DNA of 64,000 nt from JAPOXR01 sp965221935 (GCA_965221935.1 CBDCSZ010000070.1:1-64000), one strand, 5' to 3'; counted from the stretch's first letter, positions 44,555 to 54,220 are shown. Notes: generated by a model from the sequence alone, not told the origin. A program made the numbers and translations.

Positions 44555-45996
44555 CACGGGTCGCCGCAGCCGGATTTCAGCATGAAACAAACACGTTTTC
44601 GCCAATCCCGACCCGGCTCGAGGATTTTGAAAGGGGCGGCGCATGGCCGGCGCTCACCCGCGGGGAAGCCGTGCGTGAGCAGTTTCGGGGTCTAAATCTT
44701 CCGCTTGCCGGATTCCTGCAGGCGTGCAGGCATAAAACGATCCCGATCCTGTGGACCTGCGCCGAGCCGGGCGGTTATGTCGATGATCAGGCGTTTGACC
44801 GGATCTGCGGCGAAATTGTGCAGGGGATCGAAGACGCCGCCGCGGACGCCGTCTATCTTGATCTACACGGCGCCATGGCGACCCGGCTGCACGAAGATGG
44901 CGAGGCCGAGATACTGCGCCGCGTCCGCAACAAGATCGGGCCGGACGTGCCTATCGCTGTCAGCCTGGATCTGCACGGCAATCTGAGCCGTCAGTTTTTT
45001 GATCTGGCGACCGTTGTCACGATCTACCGGACCTATCCCCACATCGATATCGCGGCCACAGGCGCCCGGGCGGCGGAACTGCTGGACCGGGCGATGGCGG
45101 GACCCGTGCATGGAAGTTTCCGCCAGATTGATTTCCTGATTCCAATCACCGCGCAGTCAACGTTCCACAGCCCGGCGCGCGAAATCTATGAGATGCTGGA
45201 AGCGGTCGAAGCGATTTCGGCCGATCTGTGTCTTGGGTTTCCGCCGGTGGACGTGCCAAGCTGCAGCCCGACAGTCTTCGCGTACGGCGAAAGCCCGCAG
45301 CAGGCGGAACGGGCGGCAAGCGAAATCGAACGCGCAGTCCTCGACGCCGAGCCGCAGTTCAATTCGCGTCTCATTGACGCCGAAAAAGCGATCCGTAAAG
45401 CGCTGGCATCGGCGAACCCGTCGGTTGTCATCGCTGACCCGCAGGACAATCCGGGCGCCGGCGGGACCGGAGAGACCACGGGACTGCTTCGCGGGCTGCT
45501 GGAGGCGCGCGCGCCCGACGCCGCGCTGTCCATGATTCATGATCCGGCCGCCGCCGAGGCGGCGCATCAGGCAGGCGTGGGGAGTGAGATCTCCGTTCAG
45601 ATCGGCGGCAGGTTCAGAGAGTATTCGCAGCCGGTGTCGGCAACTGTGCAGGTTGCCGCGCTTGCCGATGGCCCGTTCAGGTTCACCGGCCCCATGTACG
45701 GCGGCACGACAGCCGATCTCGGACCGATTGCGCAGCTGAAGATTGCCGGAACCGGCGTGGCCGTAGTTGTGGGCAGCGGCAGAACACAGAACGCAGACCA
45801 GGAAATGTTCCGCGTCGCTGGCATTGAGCCGGCGGAGCGCCGCATCGTTTGTGTCAAGAGTTCGGTGCATTTTTTGGCGGACTATCATGGCATCGCCAGC
45901 GAGATTCTGTTTGCCGAAGCCCCTGGCGCAAATGTCTGCCGGCTCGACCAGATCAGCTACACGCGGCTGCGTCCGGGCGTCCGCTTGCTGTCATGA
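44551..45996 (+). CDS. M81-family metallopeptidase (MlrC/microcystinase C-like)
   Basis: 481 residues from ATG 44551. The MlrC N-terminal domain is clear: RVAAAGFQHETNTFSPIPTR, DAVYLDLHGAMATRLHEDGE, VPIAVSLDLHGNLSRQFFDL, TVVTIYRTYPHIDIAATGAR (zinc ligands among the D-x-H motifs), then DPQDNPGAGGTGETTGLLRG and a C-terminal domain with FTGPMYGGTTADLGP. In microcystin degradation MlrC cleaves the linear tetrapeptide; wider family members are of unknown substrate. The mlrA, mlrB and mlrD genes are not present, so a microcystin role is not implied. Coupled to the upstream amidohydrolase. Confidence 0.9.
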   Translation: MTRVAAAGFQHETNTFSPIPTRLEDFERGGAWPALTRGEAVREQFRGLNLPLAGFLQACRHKTIPILWTCAEPGGYVDDQAFDRICGEIVQGIEDAAADAVYLDLHGAMATRLHEDGEAEILRRVRNKIGPDVPIAVSLDLHGNLSRQFFDLATVVTIYRTYPHIDIAATGARAAELLDRAMAGPVHGSFRQIDFLIPITAQSTFHSPAREIYEMLEAVEAISADLCLGFPPVDVPSCSPTVFAYGESPQQAERAASEIERAVLDAEPQFNSRLIDAEKAIRKALASANPSVVIADPQDNPGAGGTGETTGLLRGLLEARAPDAALSMIHDPAAAEAAHQAGVGSEISVQIGGRFREYSQPVSATVQVAALADGPFRFTGPMYGGTTADLGPIAQLKIAGTGVAVVVGSGRTQNADQEMFRVAGIEPAERRIVCVKSSVHFLADYHGIASEILFAEAPGANVCRLDQISYTRLRPGVRLLS

Positions 45997-46176
45997 CAGA
46001 CATTCCCGGCTGAAATGACGGAATGACAGGTCCGGCGCCTGCGTTCCAAAAGCCATGAAGTCGGTTTCGGACCGCGTCGTTTTTTGCCGACGAACGGCAG
46101 CGTGGACTTGAACAGAACGGGACAATCGGCCTAGAGCGACGACAGGTGGTCAATTGATTTCAACATCGGACGGGAA

Positions 46177-47103
46177 ATGAAAATCTGTGTCTTTGTAGCC
46201 TTGGATGACGAGCAAAAGGACCGAATCCGCGCGGCGGTCGCGCCGCATGAAGCGCTGTTTTGTGACACGCAGGCGGCCGGTTCGGCACAGCTGTGCGGTT
46301 GTTCGGACTGCGAGGTCATATTTGGAAACACATCTCCGGCAATCATCTCCGGCATGAAACAACTGCGCTGGATTCAGCTCGATGCCACCGGATTTGGCGA
46401 GTTTGCGGCCATCGCGTGGCCCAACGATTCAACCCAGGTCACAAGATTGGACGGGTTCTACGCGGACCCTGTGGCTGAGTCTTGCCTTGCGGGCATGATG
46501 GCGCTGCTGCGCGGCGTGAACCGCTGTGGCCAGCTCCAGCGACGGCGTGAGTGGGTTGGCAAAAAACTGCGGCCCGAACTCGGACTGCTGTCGGATGCGG
46601 CCGTCGTGCTGTTTGGATTTGGACCAATCAACCGGAGACTTGCCGAATTGCTGTCAGCGTTTCGCTGCCGCGTGACAAGTTTCGGCAGCGATTGGACTGC
46701 GGATGAAATGGATCCTTGTCTGCAGCGAGCCGACGCCGTCGTCTGTGTCGCCCCGGGAACGCCGAAAACTGATGGCGTGTTTCACCGGGAACGGCTCAGC
46801 CTGCTGCCGCAATCGGCCATATTCGTCAATGCCGGCCGCGGTACAGTTGTCGACGAGGCGGCGCTGAACGAGATGCTGCGCGAAGGCAGACTGGCCGGCG
46901 CCGCCATCGATGTGACAGTCGAAGAGCCCCTGCCGGCCGATCATCCGTTCTGGGACTGTCCCAACATAATCCTGACGCAGCACACTGCGGGCGGGTTCCG
47001 CCGGGAAACCGACCGCAAGGTTGAAGTTTTCATTGCGAATTTCAAGCGGTTTGTCGAATCCCGGCCGCTGGAGGGAATTGCCAATATCAATCGCGGCTAT
47101 TGA
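46177..47103 (+). CDS. D-2-hydroxyacid dehydrogenase (NAD(P)-binding)
   Basis: 308 residues. Rossmann motif VVLFGFGPINRRLAELLSAF (GxGxxx, with P replacing the usual second part), CVAPGTPKTDGVFHRERLSL and LPQSAIFVNAGRGTVVDEAA (RG of the substrate site), AIDVTVEEPLPADHPFWDCP (Glu), and LTQHTAGGFRRETDR (catalytic His). It reduces 2-keto acids or oxidises D-2-hydroxyacids. It follows the MlrC-like gene after 180 bases in the same direction and may belong to the same catabolic group. Confidence 0.85.
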   Translation: MKICVFVALDDEQKDRIRAAVAPHEALFCDTQAAGSAQLCGCSDCEVIFGNTSPAIISGMKQLRWIQLDATGFGEFAAIAWPNDSTQVTRLDGFYADPVAESCLAGMMALLRGVNRCGQLQRRREWVGKKLRPELGLLSDAAVVLFGFGPINRRLAELLSAFRCRVTSFGSDWTADEMDPCLQRADAVVCVAPGTPKTDGVFHRERLSLLPQSAIFVNAGRGTVVDEAALNEMLREGRLAGAAIDVTVEEPLPADHPFWDCPNIILTQHTAGGFRRETDRKVEVFIANFKRFVESRPLEGIANINRGY

Positions 47104-47203
47104 CCGGCCGGCTCATCGCGGAAAACCGCACAACGCGCCGAACTGGAAGCCGGAGAGTTTGACACTTCGCGGGCCGATCCCTCAGGTCGGCAAGGGCCGC
47201 GGC

Positions 47204-48112
47204 TCAGACGGCTGCATCTTTTGTTGACGGCGCGGCTTCGTCCGCAGCTTCATTGCGGTCGCGAAGCAAAGCCAGCAACAGTTCAATTCTCTCGGCGGCG
47301 GGCGTTTCTTTCGACAGTTTGAGGCCAGCGATCCGCCGCTCCCAGTGAATTGCCGCAAGCGACATGTCGGACGGCAGGCCGGTTGACTGAAGCATAGCAA
47401 CCGCCGCCTGCATCTCTTCCACACGCCGCTCACCGTGCTCAATCATCCGCGAGAGGTTGAATGCGATCCGCTCCCGCCAATCGATTTCCGGCATGAAGTC
47501 AGCGATTGTCCGCAGGAATTCATCGTCGAGCTCCTCCGAACGGGCGGCAAGCGCGGCCTCGGTCACCAATGCCTGCATGCCCTTCACAACGATTGACCGC
47601 AGCAGCTTGACGGCGGCAGCCGCGCCGATGCCCGCATCAAGCGCCCGAACCTTCATGCCGGCTTGGGTCAGAAACCGCGCCGCTTCAGCGGCGTGCGGGC
47701 CGCTGGCAAGGAGAGGCGTGCGAACACCCGATTTGACAACAGGCGCCATGACGGCGACATCCACATACCTGCCTCCGAATCCCGCAACAGCCGCCGCGGC
47801 TTCCCGCTTGGATTCAGGTGCGCACGAGTTGCAATCGAAATACAACGGCGTGTTGCGAAGCGGCCCAATGGAATTCGCAGCGGACACTGTCAGATCGGCG
47901 GTGACGAGGCTGAAAATCCCGTCAGCGCCTGAAACCGCTGCCGCGGCGCTGCAGCAAATCCGCAGGTGTTCGAATTCGCATGAAACCCTTTCGCGCTGAA
48001 CCGGATCGCACAGGCGCGGGTCGTAGACCCTGGCACCCTCCGTCCGGCGTCCGAGGCCGCGCATGAAAGCGGCGCCGGCTTCGCCAAATCCTATGAACGC
48101 CAATTGTGACAC
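47204..48112 (-). CDS. NAD(P)-dependent oxidoreductase (6-phosphogluconate dehydrogenase-like, DUF1932)
   Basis: 302 residues from GTG 48112 (VSQLAFIGFGEAGAAFMRGL); longer starts to 48196 add an unconserved basic stretch. Rossmann GxGxxG is GFGEAG, PLYFDCNSCAPESKREAAAA matches the beta-hydroxyacid dehydrogenase substrate motif, RYVDVAVMAPV follows, and AAAVKLLRSIVVKGMQALVT carries the catalytic Lys. The C-terminal helical domain is of the DUF1932 type. Convergent with the dehydrogenase at 46177-47103. Substrate unknown. Confidence 0.82.
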   Translation of the reverse strand: MSQLAFIGFGEAGAAFMRGLGRRTEGARVYDPRLCDPVQRERVSCEFEHLRICCSAAAAVSGADGIFSLVTADLTVSAANSIGPLRNTPLYFDCNSCAPESKREAAAAVAGFGGRYVDVAVMAPVVKSGVRTPLLASGPHAAEAARFLTQAGMKVRALDAGIGAAAAVKLLRSIVVKGMQALVTEAALAARSEELDDEFLRTIADFMPEIDWRERIAFNLSRMIEHGERRVEEMQAAVAMLQSTGLPSDMSLAAIHWERRIAGLKLSKETPAAERIELLLALLRDRNEAADEAAPSTKDAAV

Positions 48113-48344
48113 GACGGTCTTTCTCCGATCTCCGCTGCGTCCGGTGTGAGACCAACGCGCCGAAAGGCGTCCCAATCGCGCTTCCTGGCCGTTCAATCCG
48201 TCGGGCGATGAAAGCCGTTGTGCAACCGGCGTTTAGCCCGAGCGGCGCTTGAGCGGCAGCGCCCGCCGCGCACTTGCGGAGACAGTCCCCGAACCGTCGC
48301 GCAGCTTCCGAGCGGCACTATAGGAAGCAGGAGGTAACAAATCA

Positions 48345-48539
48345 ATGCGCGAAGTCTTATTCACCGTCGGCGTCATTCGCTCGGCCCGCACCGTGGGTGG
48401 CGGTACGGGCTCGGGCGCTCCCGATAAAACAGTGGTCACCGTACGGGTTCCCGCAGCGCATCGTCGGAGGGTGCTCACGTTACCGCTACACAACGTTGCC
48501 GCCGGACGCGCCGGCACGGCAAGCGCTTGCGGCGTGTAG
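48345..48539 (+). CDS. Small ORF of unknown function upstream of higBA
   Basis: 64 codons (MREVLFTVGVIRSARTVGGG), with a strong ribosome site GGAGGT 9 bases before the ATG. No family recognised; basic, with a Gly/Thr-rich middle. It ends just before the palindrome that probably controls higBA. The ribosome site is the main reason to keep it. Confidence 0.4.
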   Translation: MREVLFTVGVIRSARTVGGGTGSGAPDKTVVTVRVPAAHRRRVLTLPLHNVAAGRAGTASACGV

Positions 48540-48540
48540 C

Positions 48541-48552
48541 GTAGCGCGCTAC
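48541..48552. promoter_or_regulatory. Palindrome upstream of higB (possible HigA operator)
   Basis: GTAGCGCGCTAC is a perfect 12-bp palindrome ending 8 bases before the higB start, and GTAGC also directly precedes it. HigA antitoxins usually bind a palindrome at the promoter of their operon. Confidence 0.5.
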
Positions 48553-48560
48553 AGTGAATC

Positions 48561-48833
48561 ATGAGGATCAGGCACAAGGGACTGCAGGCGCTGCATAAGC
48601 GCGACAATGCCGCGCGGCTGCCTGTCGGTCTCGTGCCACGGCTCCGGCGCATACTGCTCCGCCTGCAAGAGGCAACGCATCCGGGCAGCGTTGACGCGCC
48701 GGGTTTCCGGCTGCATCCCTTGAGGGGCGACCGCGCGGGCCAGTGGAGCGTCCGCGTCTCGGGTAACTGGCGCGTGGTGTTCCGCTTCGAGGACGGCGAG
48801 GCCGTGGACGTGGACCTGATTGACTACCACTGA
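48561..48833 (+). CDS. higB: HigB/RelE-family toxin
   Basis: 90 residues. MRIRHKGLQALHKRDNAARL at the start, then FRLHPLRGDRAGQWSVRVSG and NWRVVFRFEDGEAVDVDLIDYH, the conserved HigB ending. It cleaves mRNA on the ribosome. Unlike the copy at 31.4 kb this gene is full-length and in frame. Followed by higA 13 bases later (from ATG 48847). Confidence 0.9.
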   Translation: MRIRHKGLQALHKRDNAARLPVGLVPRLRRILLRLQEATHPGSVDAPGFRLHPLRGDRAGQWSVRVSGNWRVVFRFEDGEAVDVDLIDYH

Positions 48834-48846
48834 CAGAAGGGGAGCG

Positions 48847-49167
48847 ATGACCATGACTAATGTTGCAAGCGATCGCGTCGGCCCGATGCTGAACCCGCCG
48901 CATCTGGGCGAACTCATCCGCGAGAGCATGGACGACGTGGGCTGGAACGTGACCGAGACGGCGACGAGTCTCGGCTGCGAGCGCGGCACGCTGTCGCGCC
49001 TGCTGAACGGCAAGGCGGGCGTGTCTGCGAACATGGCGCTGGCGCTGGAGGGCATCGGCTGGGGCACCGCCGAGCATTGGATGCGGATGCAGGCGAGCTA
49101 CGAGCTTGCGCAGGCGCGCCGCGACCGAACCGCCGCCGCACGGCGCGTGGACGCGCTGCACGCATGA
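48847..49167 (+). CDS. higA: HigA-family antitoxin
   Basis: 106 residues from ATG 48847 (MTMTNVASDRVGPMLNPPHL); an ATG at 48853 and one at 48820 (overlapping higB) are possible. HPGExL-type motif (NPPHLGELIRESMDDVGWNV), helix-turn-helix TETATSLGCERGTLSRLLNG, and ANMALALEGIGWGTAEHWMR. It lies at the left end of the defence island and may stabilise it against loss. Confidence 0.88.
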   Translation: MTMTNVASDRVGPMLNPPHLGELIRESMDDVGWNVTETATSLGCERGTLSRLLNGKAGVSANMALALEGIGWGTAEHWMRMQASYELAQARRDRTAAARRVDALHA

Positions 49168-49282
49168 CCGGGCCTCATGCCCGCCCCACCGAACGGGGCG
49201 CCGTCCCGCCTGTTGCCGCTTGTCCATTACGGGCCAGCGGCGCGCCGTCCGGCGCGCGGCGCAAGGCGGACGGCGTGGCCTG

Positions 49283-52078
49283 ATGCGCCTGTCGTGGAAC
49301 GAGGTCCGCATCCGCGCTGCCGCCTTCGCCGAAGACTGGAAGGACGCGGCGTACGAGAAGGGCGAGACGCAGAGCTTCTACAACGAGTTCTTCGAGGTCT
49401 TCGGGAAGCGCCGTCGTGAGGTTGCCCGCTACGAGCAACATGTCTCCAAGCTCGATAATCGCTCCGGGTTCATCGACCTGTTCTGGCCGGGCGTGCTGAT
49501 CGTCGAGCAGAAGAGCGCCGGGCGCGATCTGACGGCAGCACTCGAACAGGCCAGGGAGTATTTCGACGCGCTGCCGGAACGCGAGCGCCCGCGCTTCATC
49601 CTGGTAAGCGACTTCCAGACCTTCGAGCTTCGCGATCTTGACGAGCGCGAGACCGTCGCCTTCCCGCTCGCGGACCTGCCCGCGCACGTCGAGGCGTTCG
49701 GGTTCATCCTCGGCGTGCAGCGCCGGACGTTCCGGGACCAGGACCCGGCAAACATCGAGGCCGCCGAGCTGGTCGGGAGGCTGCACGACGCGCTCGCCGA
49801 TGCCGGGCACGGTGGACACGATCTCGAACGTTTCCTCGTGCGCGTCGTGTTCTGCATGTTCGCCGACGACACCGGGGTGTTCGAGCCGCGCGACATCTTC
49901 CTCGACTTCATCGAGACGCGCACCGGCGAGGACGGTGCCGATCTCGGGCCGTGGCTCGCGCAACTGTTCGAGGTGCTCGATACGCCGGAGGACGAACGCG
50001 CCGCGACGCTCGACGAGGACCTCGCTCGGTTCCCCTACGTCAACGGCGAGCTGTTCAAGGGACACCTGCGGACGTTCTCGTTCGACTCGGCGATGCGCGG
50101 GGCGCTGCTGGACGCCTGCCGCTTCGACTGGTCGAACATCTCGCCCGCGATCTTCGGCGCGCTGTTCCAGTCAGTGATGGACCCGGCGGAGCGCCGCGCA
50201 CAAGGGGCGCACTACACGACCGAGAAGAACATCCTCAAGGTGATCGAGCCGCTGTTCATGGACGACCTGAAAGCGGAGTTCGAGCGCGCGAAAGCGCACC
50301 GGGGCCGGGGCCGACTCGCCGCGCTCCGGCAGTTTCAGGCGAAGCTCGGCGGTCTGACGTTCTTTGACCCGGCGTGCGGGTGTGGCAACTTCCTCATCAT
50401 CGCCTACCGGGAACTTCGGATGCTCGAAATCGAGGTCATCCGCGAGATTCGGGACTCGACCGCCGCGAGCGGTCAGGCGGCGCTCGATGCCACGTGGCTG
50501 TCGGTGGTGGACGTGGACCAGTTCTACGGGATCGAGCTTGGCGAGATTCCGGCCCGGATCGCGGAGACCGCGCTGTGGATGATGGACCACATCATGAACA
50601 ACCGGCTGAGCCTGGAGTTCGGCCTGACCTTCGTTCGCATTCCGCTGGAGAAGTCGCCGCACATCGTCCACGGCGACGCGCTGGAGATCGACTGGTCGCA
50701 GTTGTTGCCGCCGGGCGAATGTTCGTTCGTGCTGGGCAATCCGCCGTTCGTGGGCGCGAAGTTCCAGACAGCGGATCAACGCGCACAGGTGCGCGGGATC
50801 GCCGCGCTCGGAAAGAGCGGCGGGACGCTCGATTACGTCGCCGCGTGGTTCATCAAGGCAGGGGAGTATGTGAACTGCGACGATGCCCGGATCGGCTTCG
50901 TCGCGACCAACTCGATCACGGCGGGCGAGCAGGTCGCACAGCTATGGCCGGTGCTGTTCGGGCGCTGCAAGCTGGAGATCGCGTTCGCGCACCGGACATT
51001 CGCATGGGGGTCGGATGCGCGCGGCAAGGCCCATGTGCATGTCGTGATTCTCGGCCTCGACCGGCGCAAGGCCGCGCGGGCGGAAAAGCGCCTGTTCAGC
51101 TATCCCGACATCAATGGTGAACCGGAGGAAAGCCGACACGCGGCGCTGTCGCCGTATCTGTTCGATGCGGGCGGGCTGTCGGACCCGCATCTGGTCGTGC
51201 GGGAGGAAAGCGCGCCGATCAACGGGATGGAGCGACTGATTATTGGGTCGAAGCCCATCGACAGCGGCAACTACATCTTCGACGCGGCGGAACGCGCCGC
51301 GCTTCTGGATTCGGAACCGGAAGCTGCGCCGTGGCTTCGACCGTTCATCGGGGCGCGCGAATACTTGCGGGGCGGGGAACGCTGGATTCTGGCGCTGCAA
51401 GATACGCCGCCCGAGGTTCTGGCGCGATTGCCGAGGGTGCGGGAACGAGTCGCCGCAGTCCGCGCCTACCGCGAGGCCAGCAAGAGCGCGCCGACGCAGA
51501 AGCTCGCGGCGACGCCGACGCTCTACCACGTCAACGTCATCCCCACCGCGCCGTTTCTGGTGATTCCCGAAGTCAGTTCGGAACGGCGCGAGTACGCGCC
51601 CATCGGCTGGCTGGAGCCGCCGACGATTCCGAGCAACAAGCTGCGGCTGCTGGCGAACGCGACTTTGGCCGATTTCGCCTTACTGACTTCGGCCATGCAT
51701 ATGGCATGGACGCGGTTCATCGGTGGTCGGCTGAAAAGCGACTACCAGTACTCCGTGGGCGTCAACTACAACACCTTCCCGTTGCCGTCCAAGGACTCGA
51801 ACCTGTCGAAGCTGGAGCCACTGGCGCGGGCTGTGCTCGACGCACGAGCCGCCCATACTGGCGCGACGCTGGCCGATCTCTACGATCCCGACCTGATGCC
51901 TCCGAACCTGCGCCGCGCGCATCGGGCGCTCGACCGAGCGGCGGACCGGCTATACCGGCGCACGGGGTTTGTGTCCGAACGCGAGCGGGTCGAGCACTTG
52001 TTCATGCTTTATGAGAAGATACGCGCGCCGTTGAAGTTCGAGGTCAAGTCAAAACGAAAGATACGCCACAGCAGGTAA
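49283..52078 (+). CDS. MmeI-like single-chain restriction-modification enzyme (type IIL)
   Basis: 931 residues from ATG 49283. N-terminal PD-(D/E)XK-like nuclease: SGFIDLFWPGVLIVEQKSAG with E75-Q-K77. A helical linker is followed by the gamma-class N6-adenine methyltransferase: motif I FFDPACGCGNFL (about residue 360), motif IV NPPF (about 485). The C-terminal target-recognition domain (IGWLEPPTIPSNKLRLLANA, RLKSDYQYSVGVNYNTFPLP) ends in a helical tail. The enzyme would methylate one strand and cut at a fixed distance from its site. No frameshift is seen. Immediately followed by a HEPN-like gene (18 bases). Confidence 0.9.
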   Translation: MRLSWNEVRIRAAAFAEDWKDAAYEKGETQSFYNEFFEVFGKRRREVARYEQHVSKLDNRSGFIDLFWPGVLIVEQKSAGRDLTAALEQAREYFDALPERERPRFILVSDFQTFELRDLDERETVAFPLADLPAHVEAFGFILGVQRRTFRDQDPANIEAAELVGRLHDALADAGHGGHDLERFLVRVVFCMFADDTGVFEPRDIFLDFIETRTGEDGADLGPWLAQLFEVLDTPEDERAATLDEDLARFPYVNGELFKGHLRTFSFDSAMRGALLDACRFDWSNISPAIFGALFQSVMDPAERRAQGAHYTTEKNILKVIEPLFMDDLKAEFERAKAHRGRGRLAALRQFQAKLGGLTFFDPACGCGNFLIIAYRELRMLEIEVIREIRDSTAASGQAALDATWLSVVDVDQFYGIELGEIPARIAETALWMMDHIMNNRLSLEFGLTFVRIPLEKSPHIVHGDALEIDWSQLLPPGECSFVLGNPPFVGAKFQTADQRAQVRGIAALGKSGGTLDYVAAWFIKAGEYVNCDDARIGFVATNSITAGEQVAQLWPVLFGRCKLEIAFAHRTFAWGSDARGKAHVHVVILGLDRRKAARAEKRLFSYPDINGEPEESRHAALSPYLFDAGGLSDPHLVVREESAPINGMERLIIGSKPIDSGNYIFDAAERAALLDSEPEAAPWLRPFIGAREYLRGGERWILALQDTPPEVLARLPRVRERVAAVRAYREASKSAPTQKLAATPTLYHVNVIPTAPFLVIPEVSSERREYAPIGWLEPPTIPSNKLRLLANATLADFALLTSAMHMAWTRFIGGRLKSDYQYSVGVNYNTFPLPSKDSNLSKLEPLARAVLDARAAHTGATLADLYDPDLMPPNLRRAHRALDRAADRLYRRTGFVSERERVEHLFMLYEKIRAPLKFEVKSKRKIRHSR

Positions 52079-52096
52079 GCTGCTACCGAGAAAGAA

Positions 52097-53416
52097 ATGA
52101 CAGATCTGATGACATCGTTTCAAGAGCAAAAACCCAATTCGCCTATTGTCCTTGAGGATATTCTCATTACTCACATTAACGGGCACTGTCTGGAAGAACC
52201 ATGTGCGGCACAAGTCGTCTTGCGCTTGTCGCCGATGCTCGTGACGGCAATGGAGTCAGAGAGCTTTCCAATAGGCATAACTGATTCTCGTATGGAAATG
52301 CCATTTGTTGTCACGGTAAAGGACAAGTGCGATGTTCAAGTAGTGCGTTCGGGTATGCGCACGCCTGGCTCGACCACCGGCACCGTAAGGGGTTCTCTCG
52401 CGATATACAAGTCTCCACTTACTGTAATTGGACGTAACACAAAGATTAAATCAATTAGTTTCAGCGCACTTAATTTCCCAAAGTTTTTTGGACGGGAAGA
52501 CAAATGGATCGACTCCAAGTGTCTGGGCGCTACAAAACTGATACACAACAATTTACAAATTGACCTCACTCAAGTCGCCGATCTGTCTGAGCATGAAGAG
52601 CGCTTGAATGAGGCTGGTGGCTACGGTGTAACGCACACTGGGGTCATTGAATACTGCGAAGGGGTAGCGATTTCTGTAGACGAAGCCGAGAATGTCTTGC
52701 GAGGGTTGCGGGCGTTTCTATCCTTTGCTCGGGGTGCGGGATGTGGACTGGCGCTCGTGAGGGCGACTTGCTCAGATGGTAGACAAGCTCTCTTTGAATG
52801 GGGAAGTACTCATACTGATCCATGGAACCGGGGATACGATACTTGGCTGCCCACGATAGCTGATGGAGGTGAGAATCTATCGCAAGCATTTTTCGGTTTC
52901 TGGTCACTATGCAAGGATCCAAGTTGGAAGAATGTGATATTTCGGACAATTGACTTGTATCTCAATAGCAAAACCACTCCTTTCCATGTCGGAATCATTC
53001 TCATACAGGCTGCTCTCGAATCTCTATGTTGCAAGATCATAGGTCCTAAGAAAAAGGGATCAACGGGAGAGTTCTTATCTAAATCAATACAAAAGATTGG
53101 ACTTTGCACATCAATACCTTCGTCGTGCAAGAGTTTGGATATGTTTTTTCGGAATTGCTCTCGTGTGGACGGTGATGGACCAATGGCGATTACAGAGCTT
53201 CGTAATGATTTTGTTCATGCAAAGCAGACTTATAGAGATGATGCGGAGGCGCAAATGGATGCTTTGCGATTGGGTCAGTGGTACATTGAATTGATTCTTC
53301 TTAAGCAATTTAACTACCAAGGACGTTACAGGAACCGGCCGGCGATGACTGGAGAGATCCCGTTCGAAATGGTTCCTTGGCCAGAAGGGGGGTGCCATAC
53401 GGAAGTGACGAGTTGA
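52097..53416 (+). CDS. Uncharacterised protein with C-terminal HEPN-like motif
   Basis: 439 residues. The N-terminal two thirds contain a beta-rich region (MEMPFVVTVKDKCDVQVVRS, SLAIYKSPLTVIGRNTKIKS) and a helical part (VDEAENVLRGLRAFLSFARG). The C-terminal 150 residues are helical and contain AITELRNDFVHAKQTY with R369-NDFV-H374, the RX4H active site of HEPN ribonucleases. The layout resembles ApeA-type abortive-infection proteins, without a confident match. The DNA is clearly AT-richer than the adjoining restriction gene, so the two probably have different origins. It lies between an MmeI-like enzyme and integrase genes, a typical defence-cargo position. Confidence 0.6.
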   Translation: MTDLMTSFQEQKPNSPIVLEDILITHINGHCLEEPCAAQVVLRLSPMLVTAMESESFPIGITDSRMEMPFVVTVKDKCDVQVVRSGMRTPGSTTGTVRGSLAIYKSPLTVIGRNTKIKSISFSALNFPKFFGREDKWIDSKCLGATKLIHNNLQIDLTQVADLSEHEERLNEAGGYGVTHTGVIEYCEGVAISVDEAENVLRGLRAFLSFARGAGCGLALVRATCSDGRQALFEWGSTHTDPWNRGYDTWLPTIADGGENLSQAFFGFWSLCKDPSWKNVIFRTIDLYLNSKTTPFHVGIILIQAALESLCCKIIGPKKKGSTGEFLSKSIQKIGLCTSIPSSCKSLDMFFRNCSRVDGDGPMAITELRNDFVHAKQTYRDDAEAQMDALRLGQWYIELILLKQFNYQGRYRNRPAMTGEIPFEMVPWPEGGCHTEVTS

Positions 53417-53420
53417 TCGG

Positions 53421-54220
53421 TTACTCCACCATCGCCTCAGCGATTATCTTGCTTAATTTCTCCGCTGCCTCGATCAGATGGCCGTCCGCAAGGTGGGCGT
53501 AGCCCGCCGTGGTGCGGTGCCTTCGATGCCCGAGGAGCTTGCCCACGAGCGGCAGGTTCTCGCCCGCCATGACCGCCTGGCTGGCGGCGGTATGGCGCAG
53601 GTCATGGAGGCGCAGCCTGCCGAGCCCCGAGTCGGCGCAGACCGTGCGCCAGGATTTCGCCAGTATCCCTACGCCCCGGCCTTCGGCATGGCGCGGGAAC
53701 AGGAACGCGTCCGGTTGGCGCGCGCCGGGCAGCGCGGCTATGTGCTCTCGCGCGGCTTCGCCGAGCGGGACCGCGCGGCCACGTCCTCGGGGCCGATGCG
53801 GTCGAGCGGCATCCTGCCGAACGCGGGCAGGATGCGGGCCTTGAGATAGATGCGCATGGTCTTGCGCCCGGAGGGCTTCCAGTGCGGTTCGCAGCGCCGC
53901 AGATACTCGTCCGCGAACTCCCGCAGGGTCGGGGTCTCCTTCTCCCTGCGGATGTCTTTGGCGGGGTTCTCGCCCAAGCGGATGCGTGCGAGCACGTCGC
54001 GGGCGCGGCGGCGGGCCTCGGCAAGCTCCATCTCGCCGTGCCGGGCAATGACGATGCGGCGGCTCCGCCCCTTGATGCGCGCCTGCACAATCCAGACCTT
54101 GCGGCCCGACGGGTGGATGTGCAGCCCGAAGCCGGGCAACGCCTTGTCGAACAGGATGGTGTCTTTCGGGCCGGGCTTGCTCTGCCGGGCCAGCTTGGCG
54201 GTAAGGTCAACCGTCGGCAT
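53421..54220 (-). pseudogene. Tyrosine integrase A, internal deletion and frameshift
   Basis: Starts at ATG 54220 with DUF4102-type N-terminus (LARQSKPGPKDTILFDKALP then GFGLHIHPSGRKVWIVQARI), the SAM-like core (EYLRRCEPHWKPSGRKTMRI), and ILPAFGRMPLDRIGPEDVA, then a break near 53775. In another frame AFLFPRHAEGRG, GRLRLHDLRHTAASQAVMAG, GKLLGHRRHRTTAGYAHLAD carry the HxxR...H...Y active-site residues. Roughly 100 residues, including the first catalytic Arg, are missing between the two parts. It overlaps the end of integrase B by 14 bases, and faces the HEPN gene. Confidence 0.75.

Noticed and set aside
44551..45996. A microcystin degradation cluster.
   Set aside because: Only an MlrC-family gene is present; mlrA, mlrB and mlrD are missing, and MlrC homologues are widespread in bacteria that do not degrade microcystin.
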